A stretch of DNA of 33,904 bases from the NCBI GenBank assembly GCA_016191995.1, contig JACPVA010000093.1, positions 1 through 33,904 of the forward strand, in the 5' to 3' direction. A program made the position numbers and the translations under genes. This document shows, piece after piece, positions 15,378 to 23,026 of the stretch (positions are counted from its first letter, which is position 1; every line of letters starts with the position of its first letter). The DNA is from Burkholderiales bacterium (GTDB lineage Bacteria; Pseudomonadota; Gammaproteobacteria; Burkholderiales; Burkholderiaceae_C). A model generated the notes under the pieces. The model worked only from the letters and a program-made list of their open reading frames with translations, did no database searches and was not told the origin of the DNA.

Positions 15378-17162
15378 TTACTGGCTCTTCACCCGTTCGG
15401 CGATCGTCAACTGCCCCTCTTCGAGCAGGCCGGGCAGCTTCTGCGCCTGCGCGTACTCGCCGACCTCGAGGTTGGACGGGCCCGCCTTCGGATCGTCGAC
15501 GAAGAAGGTGCCCCGCATCTCGAGGTGCAGCGGGCCGCAGAAGTGCGAGCAGAAGATCTCGTACTCGCCGGCGATCTCGGCCGTGAACTCGTGCACCGAG
15601 GTCACGCCGCGCGGCAGGTCCATGTTCGTTCGCAGCCCGTACGGGCCGTAGATGACCAGGCCCATCGTCACGTCCGGGTTCTTCGTGATGCCGGCCGCCT
15701 TGTCGATATTGGTCGCGAACAGCCTGACCTTGTCGCCCTTGTTCACCCGCACCTGGCGCGGGATGTAGCCGTAGCTGAAGGCCTTGATGTGGACTTCCTT
15801 CACCCCGTCGACCATGCGCACGCCGGGCGGCGCGTCGCTCTTCGGGATGTAGTAGCGCTTGATGTGCGCCCGGTGCGAGGGGTCCAGCGCGGGTGTCATG
15901 CCCGGCTTCAGCAGCGCCTCGCGCTCGGCCTCGCCGCGCGTCCAGTCCTTGACCTGGTAGGCGTGAAGGCTCTTGGCGTTGTGCGGCTCGCCGTCCACCG
16001 GCGTGATCTTGAGCGTCTTGCCGTAGGTCGGGCTCTTCTCGCGCGCGTCCCACATCTCGAAGTTGACCGGGTAGACGATCCCGGTCGGGCTGAACAGGCC
16101 GGTCGAGAACTTGTTCAGCGCGAACACGTAGGAGTTGTCGGCGCTGATCGCGATGTGGCCGGTGCGGTAGTGGGTCGGGATCTCGTCGACGACCTCGAGC
16201 TTCTTCAGGTCCACCTTGACGTTGGCGTCGGCGACGAAGCAGCTCTCGTAGGCGTACTTGGAGGTCAGCCCCTCGGGGCTGTCGATCCCCGGCCGGTAGG
16301 CTGCGCCGTCCTTGTTGTAGACGTCCATGACCGAATGCAGCGGCCCGGCGCAGGTCGGCAGGACCTTCTTCACCGCGAGCTTCTCGGTGTCGATGATCGT
16401 CATCGTCGCCGACAGCTTGTCGCTCACCAGCACCAGCGTGCCCTCCGGGATCGCGTCGACGCCGTGCGGGTTCTTGCCGACCGGGATCTCCTTGATCAGC
16501 TTGAACGGGCTGGTCGAGAAGACGCCAACCGTCGAGTGGTAGTAGTTGCCGGCGAAGACGTACTTGCCGTCCTTGCTCGCGTCCAGGTAGTCGGGCGCAC
16601 TCGGCGCCGGGCCCCAGTCGATGATCTCGGTCTTGCCGGTGGCGATGTCGGTCTTGGACATCTTGCCGCTGTATTCACCGGTGCCGAACAGCGTCTTGCC
16701 GTCCTTGCTCAGCGTGATGTGGTGGACGCCGAACGGAAACGGCAGCGCGATGATCCGCTCCATCATCCCGGTCTGCAGGTTCAGCTCGCAGATGGTGTTG
16801 GCGCCCTTGTCGTTGACGTACATGTACTTGCCGTCGGGGCTGCCGTTCTTGTTGCCCGCCGGCAGGCCGCTGAACAGGTTCTCGTGCAGGTCCACGCCGC
16901 ACTCGATGTGGCGGTAGGTGCGCATGCTCGGGACGCCGATCACGGCGACGCGGCCGTCCAGGCCTCCGGCCGCGTAAAGCAGCATCGGGTCGCGCAGCGG
17001 CACGTCCCGGACCGCCGGATCGGCGTTGAGCCATCCCGGCAGGCCCTCCTTGCCCTTCTCCGCGGCGCCACGCCCCTGCTGGGCGATGGCTTGCGGGAGC
17101 GTCAGCGCCAGCAGGCCCGCGCATAGCGCACTGGCGGTCACGAGCTTGTACTTGCGTTCCAC
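15378..17162 (-). CDS. Divergent NosZ-type nitrous oxide reductase homologue (beta-propeller plus CuA domain)
   Basis: A 594-aa exported protein with a Sec signal (cleavage near AIA27-QQ) and no twin-arginine motif. Residues about 60-440 form a NosZ-like propeller, and 450-560 a cupredoxin CuA domain. Aligned by eye to NosZ, CuZ ligands correspond to H93, H147 or H148, H233 (NPHG), H276 (GPLH), H336 (YRTGH) and H394 (EPHN). The conserved DxHH motif is D91-L-H93-E94, so one of seven histidines is replaced by Glu. In the CuA site, C538, C542, H546 and M549 are kept (CSHFCGPLHLEM), the usual Trp between the cysteines is H540, and the upstream His ligand position appears to be M500 (DVTMGL). Activity on N2O is plausible but unproven. 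No nosR, nosD or nosL lies nearby. Confidence 0.88.
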   Translation of the reverse strand: MERKYKLVTASALCAGLLALTLPQAIAQQGRGAAEKGKEGLPGWLNADPAVRDVPLRDPMLLYAAGGLDGRVAVIGVPSMRTYRHIECGVDLHENLFSGLPAGNKNGSPDGKYMYVNDKGANTICELNLQTGMMERIIALPFPFGVHHITLSKDGKTLFGTGEYSGKMSKTDIATGKTEIIDWGPAPSAPDYLDASKDGKYVFAGNYYHSTVGVFSTSPFKLIKEIPVGKNPHGVDAIPEGTLVLVSDKLSATMTIIDTEKLAVKKVLPTCAGPLHSVMDVYNKDGAAYRPGIDSPEGLTSKYAYESCFVADANVKVDLKKLEVVDEIPTHYRTGHIAISADNSYVFALNKFSTGLFSPTGIVYPVNFEMWDAREKSPTYGKTLKITPVDGEPHNAKSLHAYQVKDWTRGEAEREALLKPGMTPALDPSHRAHIKRYYIPKSDAPPGVRMVDGVKEVHIKAFSYGYIPRQVRVNKGDKVRLFATNIDKAAGITKNPDVTMGLVIYGPYGLRTNMDLPRGVTSVHEFTAEIAGEYEIFCSHFCGPLHLEMRGTFFVDDPKAGPSNLEVGEYAQAQKLPGLLEEGQLTIAERVKSQ

Positions 17163-17163
17163 G

Positions 17164-17172
17164 ATCACCTCC
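17164..17172 (-). promoter_or_regulatory. Perfect Shine-Dalgarno that fixes the NosZ-like start at GTG 17162
   Basis: GGAGGTGAT on the minus strand is a full match to the 3' end of 16S rRNA and sits one base before GTG 17162, giving ideal spacing from the GGAGG core. In-frame ATGs at 17180 and 17174 would place this sequence inside the coding region, so GTG 17162 is the better start. The signal peptide n-region MERKYK then follows directly. Confidence 0.8.
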
Positions 17173-17318
17173 ATCGGCACGGATCGAATTGCAAGAAGCT
17201 GCGCGGCGCACGATCACTGTCAGGGCGCGGCCGCCAGTTTTTCCACACTAACATAAGGGCCAAAGACATACAAGCCAGATCGACGATCGCTTTGTCGTGT
17301 ACAGAAGGCAGTTCCCCG

Positions 17319-17332
17319 TTGATCCAGCTCAA
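17319..17332 (-). promoter_or_regulatory. FNR/DNR-like site upstream of the NosZ-like gene
   Basis: TTGAT-CCAG-CTCAA, read on the plus strand, differs from the FNR/DNR-type consensus TTGAT-N4-ATCAA at one position. It lies about 160 bp upstream of the NosZ-like start and overlaps the 3' end of the 89-aa membrane protein gene. The 166-bp interval 17163-17328 is AT-rich for this genome (around 17230-17290) and could hold a promoter, although no convincing -10 is placed at the class II distance. It suggests anaerobic or NO-responsive control of the NosZ-like gene. Confidence 0.5.
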
Positions 17333-17598
17333 GGGCGCTCCTGCACCCGTCGTGCGTCCGACTCGTCCGCCACGGCGGTGTCGCGATCGGCCGCACCGTA
17401 GCGCGCGCGTACCGCGCCCACGCCGAAGATCGCCGCACCGATCGCGATCAGGATCAGAAATTCGTGCGCCGGGATGCCGCCGCGCAGCGTCAGCAGGCTG
17501 TCCAGCGTCCCCAGCATCATCAGGATCGCCCCCATCAGCTTCAGGATGACGCCCGGCCTGCCGCGCTCAGGGGTCGCCGTCACGTCCGGCCCGATCAC
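17329..17598 (-). CDS. Small two-helix membrane protein
   Basis: An 89-aa hypothetical protein with two hydrophobic segments (VILKLMGAILMMLGTLDSLL, about 16-35, and FLILIAIGAAIFGVGAV, about 46-62) and a charged C-terminal tail. The GTG start at 17598 overlaps the stop of the upstream cytochrome gene (GTGA) and has AGGAG about 9 nt upstream, so coexpression with it is likely. It lies between a dihaem cytochrome and the NosZ-like gene. No family recognised; it may be a small structural subunit of the cytochrome complex. Confidence 0.72.
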   Translation of the reverse strand: MIGPDVTATPERGRPGVILKLMGAILMMLGTLDSLLTLRGGIPAHEFLILIAIGAAIFGVGAVRARYGAADRDTAVADESDARRVQERP

Positions 17599-19133
17599 GA
17601 CGCCGTGCTCCTGCCGCGCGCGGCGCTGCGTGCCCACCAGACCAGGCCGGCGCCGACGAGCAGCGCGGTCAGCAGCGCGGCGATCATCGGCCGGGCACCG
17701 GCGGCGGGCTCGAGCAGCAGCCAGTACCAGGTCGTCATCGTGTGCCTGGATCCTTTCTCGCTGTTGTTGCTGCCGTCCCAGGCGGCGAACGCGACCGGAA
17801 TGAACTTGCTCTGGACGAACTGGATATCGTTGCCGCCCTCCTGCGTGGCAAGCGGCCGGACCATCAGCACGCGCCAGGTTCCGTCCGCATAGGCGGACTT
17901 CGCGACCAGCCCGACCGCGGCCGGATCGCGCTTCTCGATCTCCTTGAATCCGCGGCTGCTGAGCAGGCCGACCGTCTCCGTGCCGCCCGCCGGGCCGCTC
18001 TTCCAGTGCCAGATGTTGACCGGCCGCGCCGCGTCACCCATGCCGAAATACGGCTTCTCCATCTCGCCGGGGATCACCACCGGAAGCTGCACCGCGACCG
18101 CATCCTCGGCGATCGGCGCGTCGGCGATCTTCTCCGCCGCCGCGTCGCCGGGCATGCTCTTCGTCCGGTCGTCCCATTCGAGCAGCAGCGCGATCGCCTC
18201 GTCGTTGTAGGCCGCGCGCACGGTGATCGTGTCGTTCGAGGGCAGGAAGTAGCGCTCCTTGCCGATGATCTGCGGGACCATGTAGAAGGTCGTCGGCGCG
18301 AAGCCGCCCCAGCGTTCGTCGTCGACTGTCGCGGGCAGCGCGCCATCGAGCCTGCTGGCCCTGATCACGGTATTGCCGGGGTCCACCGGCTTGCCGGTCT
18401 TGGCGAGCGAGGCGACGTAATTGGCCACGTGCCACATCTCCTCGATCGAGAGCTTCTTCGAGCTCTTCGGGTCGGCAAACGACGGCATCTCGGTGCCGGC
18501 GATGCCGGTGGCGATGCGCGTGAAGATATCCTTCGGCTCGGCGCTGCCGCGGTAGGTCCAGGCCTTGGTCAGGTTGCGTGGCCAGGTGCGCTCGCCGGCG
18601 TCGCCCTTCAGGCGCTTGGACAGGCTGCCCTTGCCGGACTTGCCGTGGCACTCGACGCAGCGGTCGCCGTCCTCGAACAGCTTGCGCCCTTGCTCGATGC
18701 TCTCCGCCGAACTCTGGACCTGGGTGCCGAAATCGACCATCTTGGCCGGCGGTGCGTCGAAACCGGCGAAGCTCTTCACGTAGGCGACGAGGTCCCACAT
18801 ATCCTGCTCGCCGAGGATGTCGCCCCAGCCTGGCATCGAGGTCCCGGGCATGCCGTCGCGGATCATGCGGAAGACATCCTCGTCGGCCGGCGCCATCTCC
18901 TCGAACCAGGAGGTCTTGATCTTGTAGTTGCCGGAAGTGAAGTCGCGCGGCGGGGGGTTGAGGAAGTCCTTCGACGCGCCGCCGCCGTCGCCCTCGGCGC
19001 CGTGGCACCAGGTGCAGCGGCGGTCGTAGATCTCCTTGCCCTTGTCCGCGTTGCCGGGCTGGGCCGACGCCGGCGCGCCGACGCCCAGGGCAAGGGCCAA
19101 GGCGAGCAGCGCCAGTCCGTCCTTGCGGGTCAT
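17595..19133 (-). CDS. Dihaem cytochrome c fused to an ethylbenzene-dehydrogenase-type haem-binding domain
   Basis: A 512-aa exported, membrane-anchored protein. After a signal peptide (APASAQ, about 1-25) come two cytochrome c domains with C40-TW-C43-H44 and C159-VE-C162-H163, each with a following Met-containing loop (TSMPGW, TEMPSF). A beta-sandwich domain (about 265-475) resembles the EB_dh/DMSO-reductase gamma-subunit family, which binds haem b. One C-terminal transmembrane helix (about 485-506) follows. The order of haems suggests an electron relay at the outer face of the membrane between the bd-type protein and a periplasmic acceptor such as the NosZ-like enzyme. No molybdenum catalytic subunit of the EB_dh partner type is encoded here, which makes the fusion notable. 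Confidence 0.86.
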   Translation of the reverse strand: MTRKDGLALLALALALGVGAPASAQPGNADKGKEIYDRRCTWCHGAEGDGGGASKDFLNPPPRDFTSGNYKIKTSWFEEMAPADEDVFRMIRDGMPGTSMPGWGDILGEQDMWDLVAYVKSFAGFDAPPAKMVDFGTQVQSSAESIEQGRKLFEDGDRCVECHGKSGKGSLSKRLKGDAGERTWPRNLTKAWTYRGSAEPKDIFTRIATGIAGTEMPSFADPKSSKKLSIEEMWHVANYVASLAKTGKPVDPGNTVIRASRLDGALPATVDDERWGGFAPTTFYMVPQIIGKERYFLPSNDTITVRAAYNDEAIALLLEWDDRTKSMPGDAAAEKIADAPIAEDAVAVQLPVVIPGEMEKPYFGMGDAARPVNIWHWKSGPAGGTETVGLLSSRGFKEIEKRDPAAVGLVAKSAYADGTWRVLMVRPLATQEGGNDIQFVQSKFIPVAFAAWDGSNNSEKGSRHTMTTWYWLLLEPAAGARPMIAALLTALLVGAGLVWWARSAARGRSTAS

Positions 19134-19155
19134 GGCCGGCTCCGGGCCCCGGTGC

Positions 19156-19935
19156 TCATTCCCACGACCGCGGCGCCCGGCCGGTGTAGTCGTAGAGAAA
19201 GAGGATCACCTTCCATATTTCGTCCTCGGTCAGGAAGTCCTGCCACACCGGCATCGACGAGATCCAGGGCGCCGCCTCCTTCGGCAGCCCGGGGCCCCCG
19301 GTGGAAATGCGCCAGAACACGAACGACTCCTGCAGCTGCGCGATCGTGCCGACGTCCTGGAAGTTCAGCGGGGTGGGGTTGAGGCCGGCGGCATAAGGCC
19401 CCTTGCCGTCGAGCTTGTCGCCATGGCAGTACTGGCAGTTCCGGATGTAGACCTCGCCGCCTTCCCGGACCAGCGCGCGGAATTTCGCCGGATCCTCCTT
19501 CTCGAACTTGCGGTACGGGTTCTCCAGCTTCTGCAGTTCGTGGCTCTTGCCGAAGGCCTTGAACCGGGCCGGGGGGGCCGGGTGGATGCTGCGCAGCTCG
19601 ACCGGGGCCTCGTAGCTCGGCTGCAGGCTGGCATAGGCGTAGTAGCCGGCCAGCAGCGGCAGCGCGGTGAAGACGACGTTGCGCGCGATCTTGCGGCGCG
19701 GGTCCTCCACCAGCGCCTTGATCGGGGCGACGAGCTCCCGCGCCCCGTCCTCGGTGAAGGTGAACGCCATCAGCGCCCCGGCGACGACGAACACCATGTA
19801 CATCGTCAGCAGGCTCTTCGGGATCAAATGCCCGAGCAGCACGTCGAAGACGAGGACGAAGCCGAAGTAGGCGCCGAACACGACCAGCGCGAGCAGGAGC
19901 AGGCGCGGGACGCGCCGCTTGCCGTCGGTGCTCAT
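19156..19935 (-). CDS. Membrane-bound monohaem cytochrome c with three N-terminal helices
   Basis: A 259-aa protein. Three transmembrane helices (about 10-32, 42-60 and 86-103) precede a periplasmic cytochrome c domain with C167-QY-C170-H171 and a candidate axial Met in ISSMPVWQDF. Its terminal DYTGRAPRSWE is likely exposed. The ATG at 19935 has GGAGGG 7 nt upstream and overlaps the stop of the repeat-derived mini-ORF (ATGA at 19932-19935). With the preceding dihaem protein and the EB_dh-cytochrome it forms a set of membrane-attached c-type carriers around the bd-type subunit. Confidence 0.87.
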   Translation of the reverse strand: MSTDGKRRVPRLLLLALVVFGAYFGFVLVFDVLLGHLIPKSLLTMYMVFVVAGALMAFTFTEDGARELVAPIKALVEDPRRKIARNVVFTALPLLAGYYAYASLQPSYEAPVELRSIHPAPPARFKAFGKSHELQKLENPYRKFEKEDPAKFRALVREGGEVYIRNCQYCHGDKLDGKGPYAAGLNPTPLNFQDVGTIAQLQESFVFWRISTGGPGLPKEAAPWISSMPVWQDFLTEDEIWKVILFLYDYTGRAPRSWE

Positions 19936-20057
19936 CGGTCGACCCTCCGCGCTGCGCGCTGCGGGATCAGCGCCCGGGAGCGGCCCGGCGCGCTCACCGG
20001 GGACCCTTCGGGCTGCGCCCTCCGGTATTCGCCCCTGGGGCGGCGCGGCGCGCTCAT
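19932..20057 (-). repeat. Dispersed repeat, translatable as a 41-aa mini-ORF bridging two cytochrome genes
   Basis: The interval between the two cytochrome genes consists of two degenerate tandem units of about 50 bp, each beginning (A/G)TGAGCGCGCC on the minus strand. Together they form a 41-codon ORF. Its ATG (20057) overlaps the stop of the preceding dihaem cytochrome gene as ATGA, and its TGA overlaps the ATG of the following monohaem gene, also as ATGA. The deduced peptide starts MSAPRRPRGEYR and is basic. A related copy lies at 33367-33419 (43 of 53 bases identical to 20003-20055 by hand alignment). I recall similar MSAPRRP-type sequences between genes in Burkholderiales. It may preserve translational coupling rather than encode a functional peptide. 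Confidence 0.65.
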
Positions 20058-20866
20058 GGCTTCAGCCCCGCCAGGTAGTTCACCAGCAGCTCGAGCTCGG
20101 AGGCCTTGAACTGCTCGCCGTAGCCGCCGGGCATCATGCCCGGCTCGAAGCCCTTGGCCACGACCGCATCGGGCTCGAGGATGGACTGGCGCAGCGCGTC
20201 CTTGCCGAGCCGCGCACCGACCTTGGTCAGGTCGGGGCCGACGGCGCCCTCCTGGCCGGCGACGATGTGGCAGGCGCCGCAGCCGTACTTCGCGACCACC
20301 GCCTCCGGCGTGCTCGCCGGCGCATCGGCGGGCGCGGCTGGCGCGGCGGCGTCGGCGGGCGCATCCTTCGGGATCTCGACCGTGACCTCGGCGCCGCTCG
20401 ACTCCTGCAGGAAGGCGATCACCGCCTTGACCTCGGACCCGGACAGGCCGATGCCGCCGCCGGTCACGTCCGGCATCGGGCTCTCGGTGTCGTTGCTGCC
20501 CGACTTGCCGAAGCCGGCGACGACGAAGGCCGAGGGCTTGACCATCGACTCGTGCAGGTACTCCTCGGCCGTCTTCGCCGCCCCCGCGTAGCGCGGGTCC
20601 TTCAGGCGCTCGGCCGCCGCCGCGCCGGCCTGGTCCAGCATCGGCGCGCGGCCCATCTTGTTGTGGCACAGCGTGCAGGTCCCCTTGCCCTGGAAGATCT
20701 TCTCGCCCAGCGCGACGAAGGTCTCCATCGTCATCGCGCCGAGGTCGAGCTTCTCCTCCGCCGGTGGCGGCTCGGGGACGATCTGCGGGATGCCGAAGTT
20801 GGAGAAACCCCAGAACCCGCCGATCACGAGCAGCGTGAAGACGACCACCTTGAGGAAGTGCATCAT
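20054..20866 (-). CDS. Membrane-anchored dihaem cytochrome c
   Basis: A 270-aa protein with an N-terminal anchor (about 4-24) and two cytochrome c domains, C64-TL-C67-H68 and C196-GA-C199-H200. A Pro/Ala-rich linker (about 165-190) separates them. Candidate axial Met residues lie in ESPMPDV and PGMMPGGY. ATG 20866 is preceded by AAGGAGG at 7 nt and overlaps the stop of the CydA-like gene (ATGA), so the two products are probably coupled one to one. In bd-superfamily members that accept electrons from cytochrome c rather than quinol, a c-type subunit of this kind would be the electron entry or exit site. Confidence 0.88.
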   Translation of the reverse strand: MMHFLKVVVFTLLVIGGFWGFSNFGIPQIVPEPPPAEEKLDLGAMTMETFVALGEKIFQGKGTCTLCHNKMGRAPMLDQAGAAAAERLKDPRYAGAAKTAEEYLHESMVKPSAFVVAGFGKSGSNDTESPMPDVTGGGIGLSGSEVKAVIAFLQESSGAEVTVEIPKDAPADAAAPAAPADAPASTPEAVVAKYGCGACHIVAGQEGAVGPDLTKVGARLGKDALRQSILEPDAVVAKGFEPGMMPGGYGEQFKASELELLVNYLAGLKP

Positions 20867-22707
20867 GCCGGCGCCTCCTTCCAGTAGCCCTTCACCACCG
20901 GGTGCCGGCCGCCGACCACGCTCAGCCAGAAGACGAAGATGACCATCGCCATGAAGATGATCGTGCCGGCCGAGACCACGCTCGCGGCGTAGCCCAGCCC
21001 GGGCGTGTAGGCGTCGGGCGAGCCGTCGCGGAAGATGCCGTAGACATGCCAGTGCTGGCGGATCCCCGAGCGCACATAGCCCATCAGCCCCATCAGCCAG
21101 GTGAAGGCCACCGCGAGCAGGAACAGCGCGTACTGCGAGCGGTCCGGCATGCGCCCCCAGCGCAGCGGCGCCACGTCCTTGGCCCCGCGGTACATGAAGG
21201 CATCGATGACGACGCTCGTGACGATGACGGTCAGCGTCGTGAGGACTTGCGGCACCGACGACGCCACCTTGTAGACGGTATTCGTGAAGTAGCCGTAATA
21301 GACGCCCAGCGCGACGATATTGACGAGCCCGGCGACGAACAGCGCGACCTGCGCCGCATTGCCGGCGGCGGCCCAGGATACGGTCGGGACCTTGTTCGCG
21401 CGGCGGTAGAACATGAAGCTCAGGTAGGTGAACACGATCAGGAAGTTCACCGCGGTGTTCTTCGCCGGCATGATCCCCAGCGGCCCGAGGTACTGGTGGT
21501 AGGGCCCGCCCAGGCTCTTGAGCTCCTGGTTCGTCAGCACCAGCGTGTGCGGCGTGAACCAGACCAGGAACGCGCCGACGAGGACGACGGCGATGTACTT
21601 GATCGCGGGGTTGTAGCGGTACGCGCCCTCGCTGCGGCCCATGCCGCACCAGAGGTAGTAGTTGGCCGACAGGAACAGCGCGCCGATCAGCACCGCCTGG
21701 ATGATGAACAGCCAGGCGAAGACCCCGCCCATCAGCGTGATGCCCATCTGCTGGCTGTAGGCGTAGATCTCGGCCGTCAGGTAGTAGCCCGCGAACGGCA
21801 GCGGCAGCAGCGCCGCGATGGCGATGAAGTTGGCGCTGTAGCCCATCCAGTCGTAATGGGCGCGCGCCTTCGGGTCGGACGAGCTGAGGAACTTGAACGC
21901 GGCATAGGCGCCGACGATCGAGCCGCCGTAGGCGACATTGGCGACCGCGCGGTGGATGTTGATCGGGTTCCAAAGGAAGTTGTGGATCGCGGCCCAGGCG
22001 TCGCCGCTGAAAACCCCCGCCGGATCGACCGCCGCCGGGCTCATCATGAAGGTCGTCCAGGCGTTGGCCAGGAACATCAGCTGCAGGCCGATCGCGTTCA
22101 GCAGCAGCCCCAGCGTGAGGTGGACCCACTTGCGGTTGCCGCCCTGCAGCCAGTGCCAGCCGTAGTAGTAGACGTACAGCACCGCGCTCTCGGCGAAGAA
22201 CAGCAGCGCGTAGGCGAACATGCTGCCCTTGAAGATGACCGCCAGATAGCCGAACAGATGCGGGTAGAAGAGGACCAGGCTGAAGGCGAGCAGCCCGCCG
22301 AGCAGCGCGGTGAGCGAATACGCGGTGATCGTGACCTTGATGAACTCGTAGGCCATGCTGTCGTAGCGCTGGTCGCGCGTGGCCATGCCCGCGGCCTCGA
22401 TGATGAGGACGAACAGCGGCACCGCGACGACGAAGGCGCCGAACCACAGGTGCAGCTGGGCGACCAGCCACACCGCGACGCGCGAATTGACGCCCCGGAT
22501 CCGGGGGTAGTCGGCGGCGCCGAGCTTCGGCGCCGGGGCGTAGACCGGTGCGTCGGCGGCCGCGGCAGCCGGGGACGCGGCTGCCGCCGGGTCGGGCTGG
22601 GTCGGCGCCGCAGTCTCCGCCGCGCAGGCGGCCCCACCGATAGGGAGGGCTGCGAGCGCGAGCGTCGCGACGCAGGCGAGCAGCAGCATCCGCAGCAGCG
22701 ATCTCAT
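20863..22707 (-). CDS. Cytochrome bd-superfamily subunit I (CydA-like), cytochrome c-associated type
   Basis: A 614-aa polytopic protein, longer than usual CydA, with an N-terminal signal-like segment and an Ala/Pro-rich linker (about 30-60). CydA hallmarks are visible: H86 in AQLHLWFG (the position of the haem b595/d-site His), E173 in FFAESAVLYVYYYGW, H252 in INIHRAVAN (the haem b558 His position) and R-Q-H-W (about 550-553) matching GRQPW. The Glu that precedes GRQPW in E. coli CydA aligns with Ser here. No CydB is encoded; c-type cytochromes and tiny membrane proteins surround it instead. It resembles bd-superfamily members thought not to use quinol. ATG 22707 has GAAGG at a good distance; GTG 22719 is the alternative. 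Confidence 0.85.
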   Translation of the reverse strand: MRSLLRMLLLACVATLALAALPIGGAACAAETAAPTQPDPAAAASPAAAAADAPVYAPAPKLGAADYPRIRGVNSRVAVWLVAQLHLWFGAFVVAVPLFVLIIEAAGMATRDQRYDSMAYEFIKVTITAYSLTALLGGLLAFSLVLFYPHLFGYLAVIFKGSMFAYALLFFAESAVLYVYYYGWHWLQGGNRKWVHLTLGLLLNAIGLQLMFLANAWTTFMMSPAAVDPAGVFSGDAWAAIHNFLWNPINIHRAVANVAYGGSIVGAYAAFKFLSSSDPKARAHYDWMGYSANFIAIAALLPLPFAGYYLTAEIYAYSQQMGITLMGGVFAWLFIIQAVLIGALFLSANYYLWCGMGRSEGAYRYNPAIKYIAVVLVGAFLVWFTPHTLVLTNQELKSLGGPYHQYLGPLGIMPAKNTAVNFLIVFTYLSFMFYRRANKVPTVSWAAAGNAAQVALFVAGLVNIVALGVYYGYFTNTVYKVASSVPQVLTTLTVIVTSVVIDAFMYRGAKDVAPLRWGRMPDRSQYALFLLAVAFTWLMGLMGYVRSGIRQHWHVYGIFRDGSPDAYTPGLGYAASVVSAGTIIFMAMVIFVFWLSVVGGRHPVVKGYWKEAPA

Positions 22708-22715
22708 GCGGACCT

Positions 22716-22832
22716 TCACCCGGGGAAGACGAGGCTCAGCCCGTGCAGCTTCATGATCATGAAATCCAGGCCGACGAAGACGGCGGCGAAGACGAGCAAC
22801 GAAACCAGGAACGGCAACAGGCGCGCGCGCAT
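22716..22832 (-). CDS. 38-aa single-span membrane protein next to the CydA-like gene
   Basis: The ORF begins MRARLLPFLVSLLVFAAVF and ends LVFPG. It has one hydrophobic helix (about 5-24) with a basic N-terminus, which predicts an N-in orientation. Its stop lies at the very start of the CydA-like gene (it overlaps the alternative GTG 22719). Position, size and topology resemble the small CydX/CydS subunits that stabilise haems in bd oxidases, but there is no sequence similarity I can demonstrate. Confidence 0.65.
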   Translation of the reverse strand: MRARLLPFLVSLLVFAAVFVGLDFMIMKLHGLSLVFPG

Positions 22833-22836
22833 GGCT

Positions 22837-22962
22837 TCAGGCCCCCAGGAACCAGACGAAGAAGGCGAGCAGCGCCAGCGCCACCGCGACGAACAGCGCC
22901 GGCCCCGCCCACGGGAATCGCGTCGCCCCGTCTTGCCCCGACCTGCCGACTTCCGCGCCCAT
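22837..22962 (-). CDS. 41-aa single-span membrane protein
   Basis: The ORF begins MGAEVGRSGQDG and contains one hydrophobic helix (about 20-39, ALFVAVALALLAFFVWFLG) near its end. The ATG at 22962 is preceded by GGAGGGGAGG at about 3-12 nt, a strong ribosome binding site. Its stop is 4 bp before the next small ORF, so the small genes are tightly packed. No family recognised; probably an accessory subunit of the adjacent bd-type complex. Confidence 0.62.
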   Translation of the reverse strand: MGAEVGRSGQDGATRFPWAGPALFVAVALALLAFFVWFLGA

Positions 22963-23026
22963 CGCCTCCCCTCCGTTCGTCGGCGCAGCCCGATGCGGCC
23001 GCTGCCGCACGGGGATCCTCCGCCGA

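Noticed and set aside
14160..17126. 988-codon open frame on the plus strand across the NosZ-like and cytochrome genes
   Set aside because: It is antisense to genes with clear motifs and is rich in Arg, Ala, Val and Asp from GC-rich antisense reading. No domain is visible.
17163..17180. ATG 17180 as the NosZ-like start
   Set aside because: It would place a perfect GGAGGTGAT ribosome binding site inside the gene. GTG 17162 has ideal spacing and a cleaner signal peptide.
20863..22719. Interpretation of the polytopic protein as NorB or another haem-copper enzyme
   Set aside because: There is no six-His haem-copper pattern. The His/Glu positions and RQHW motif fit the cytochrome bd superfamily.
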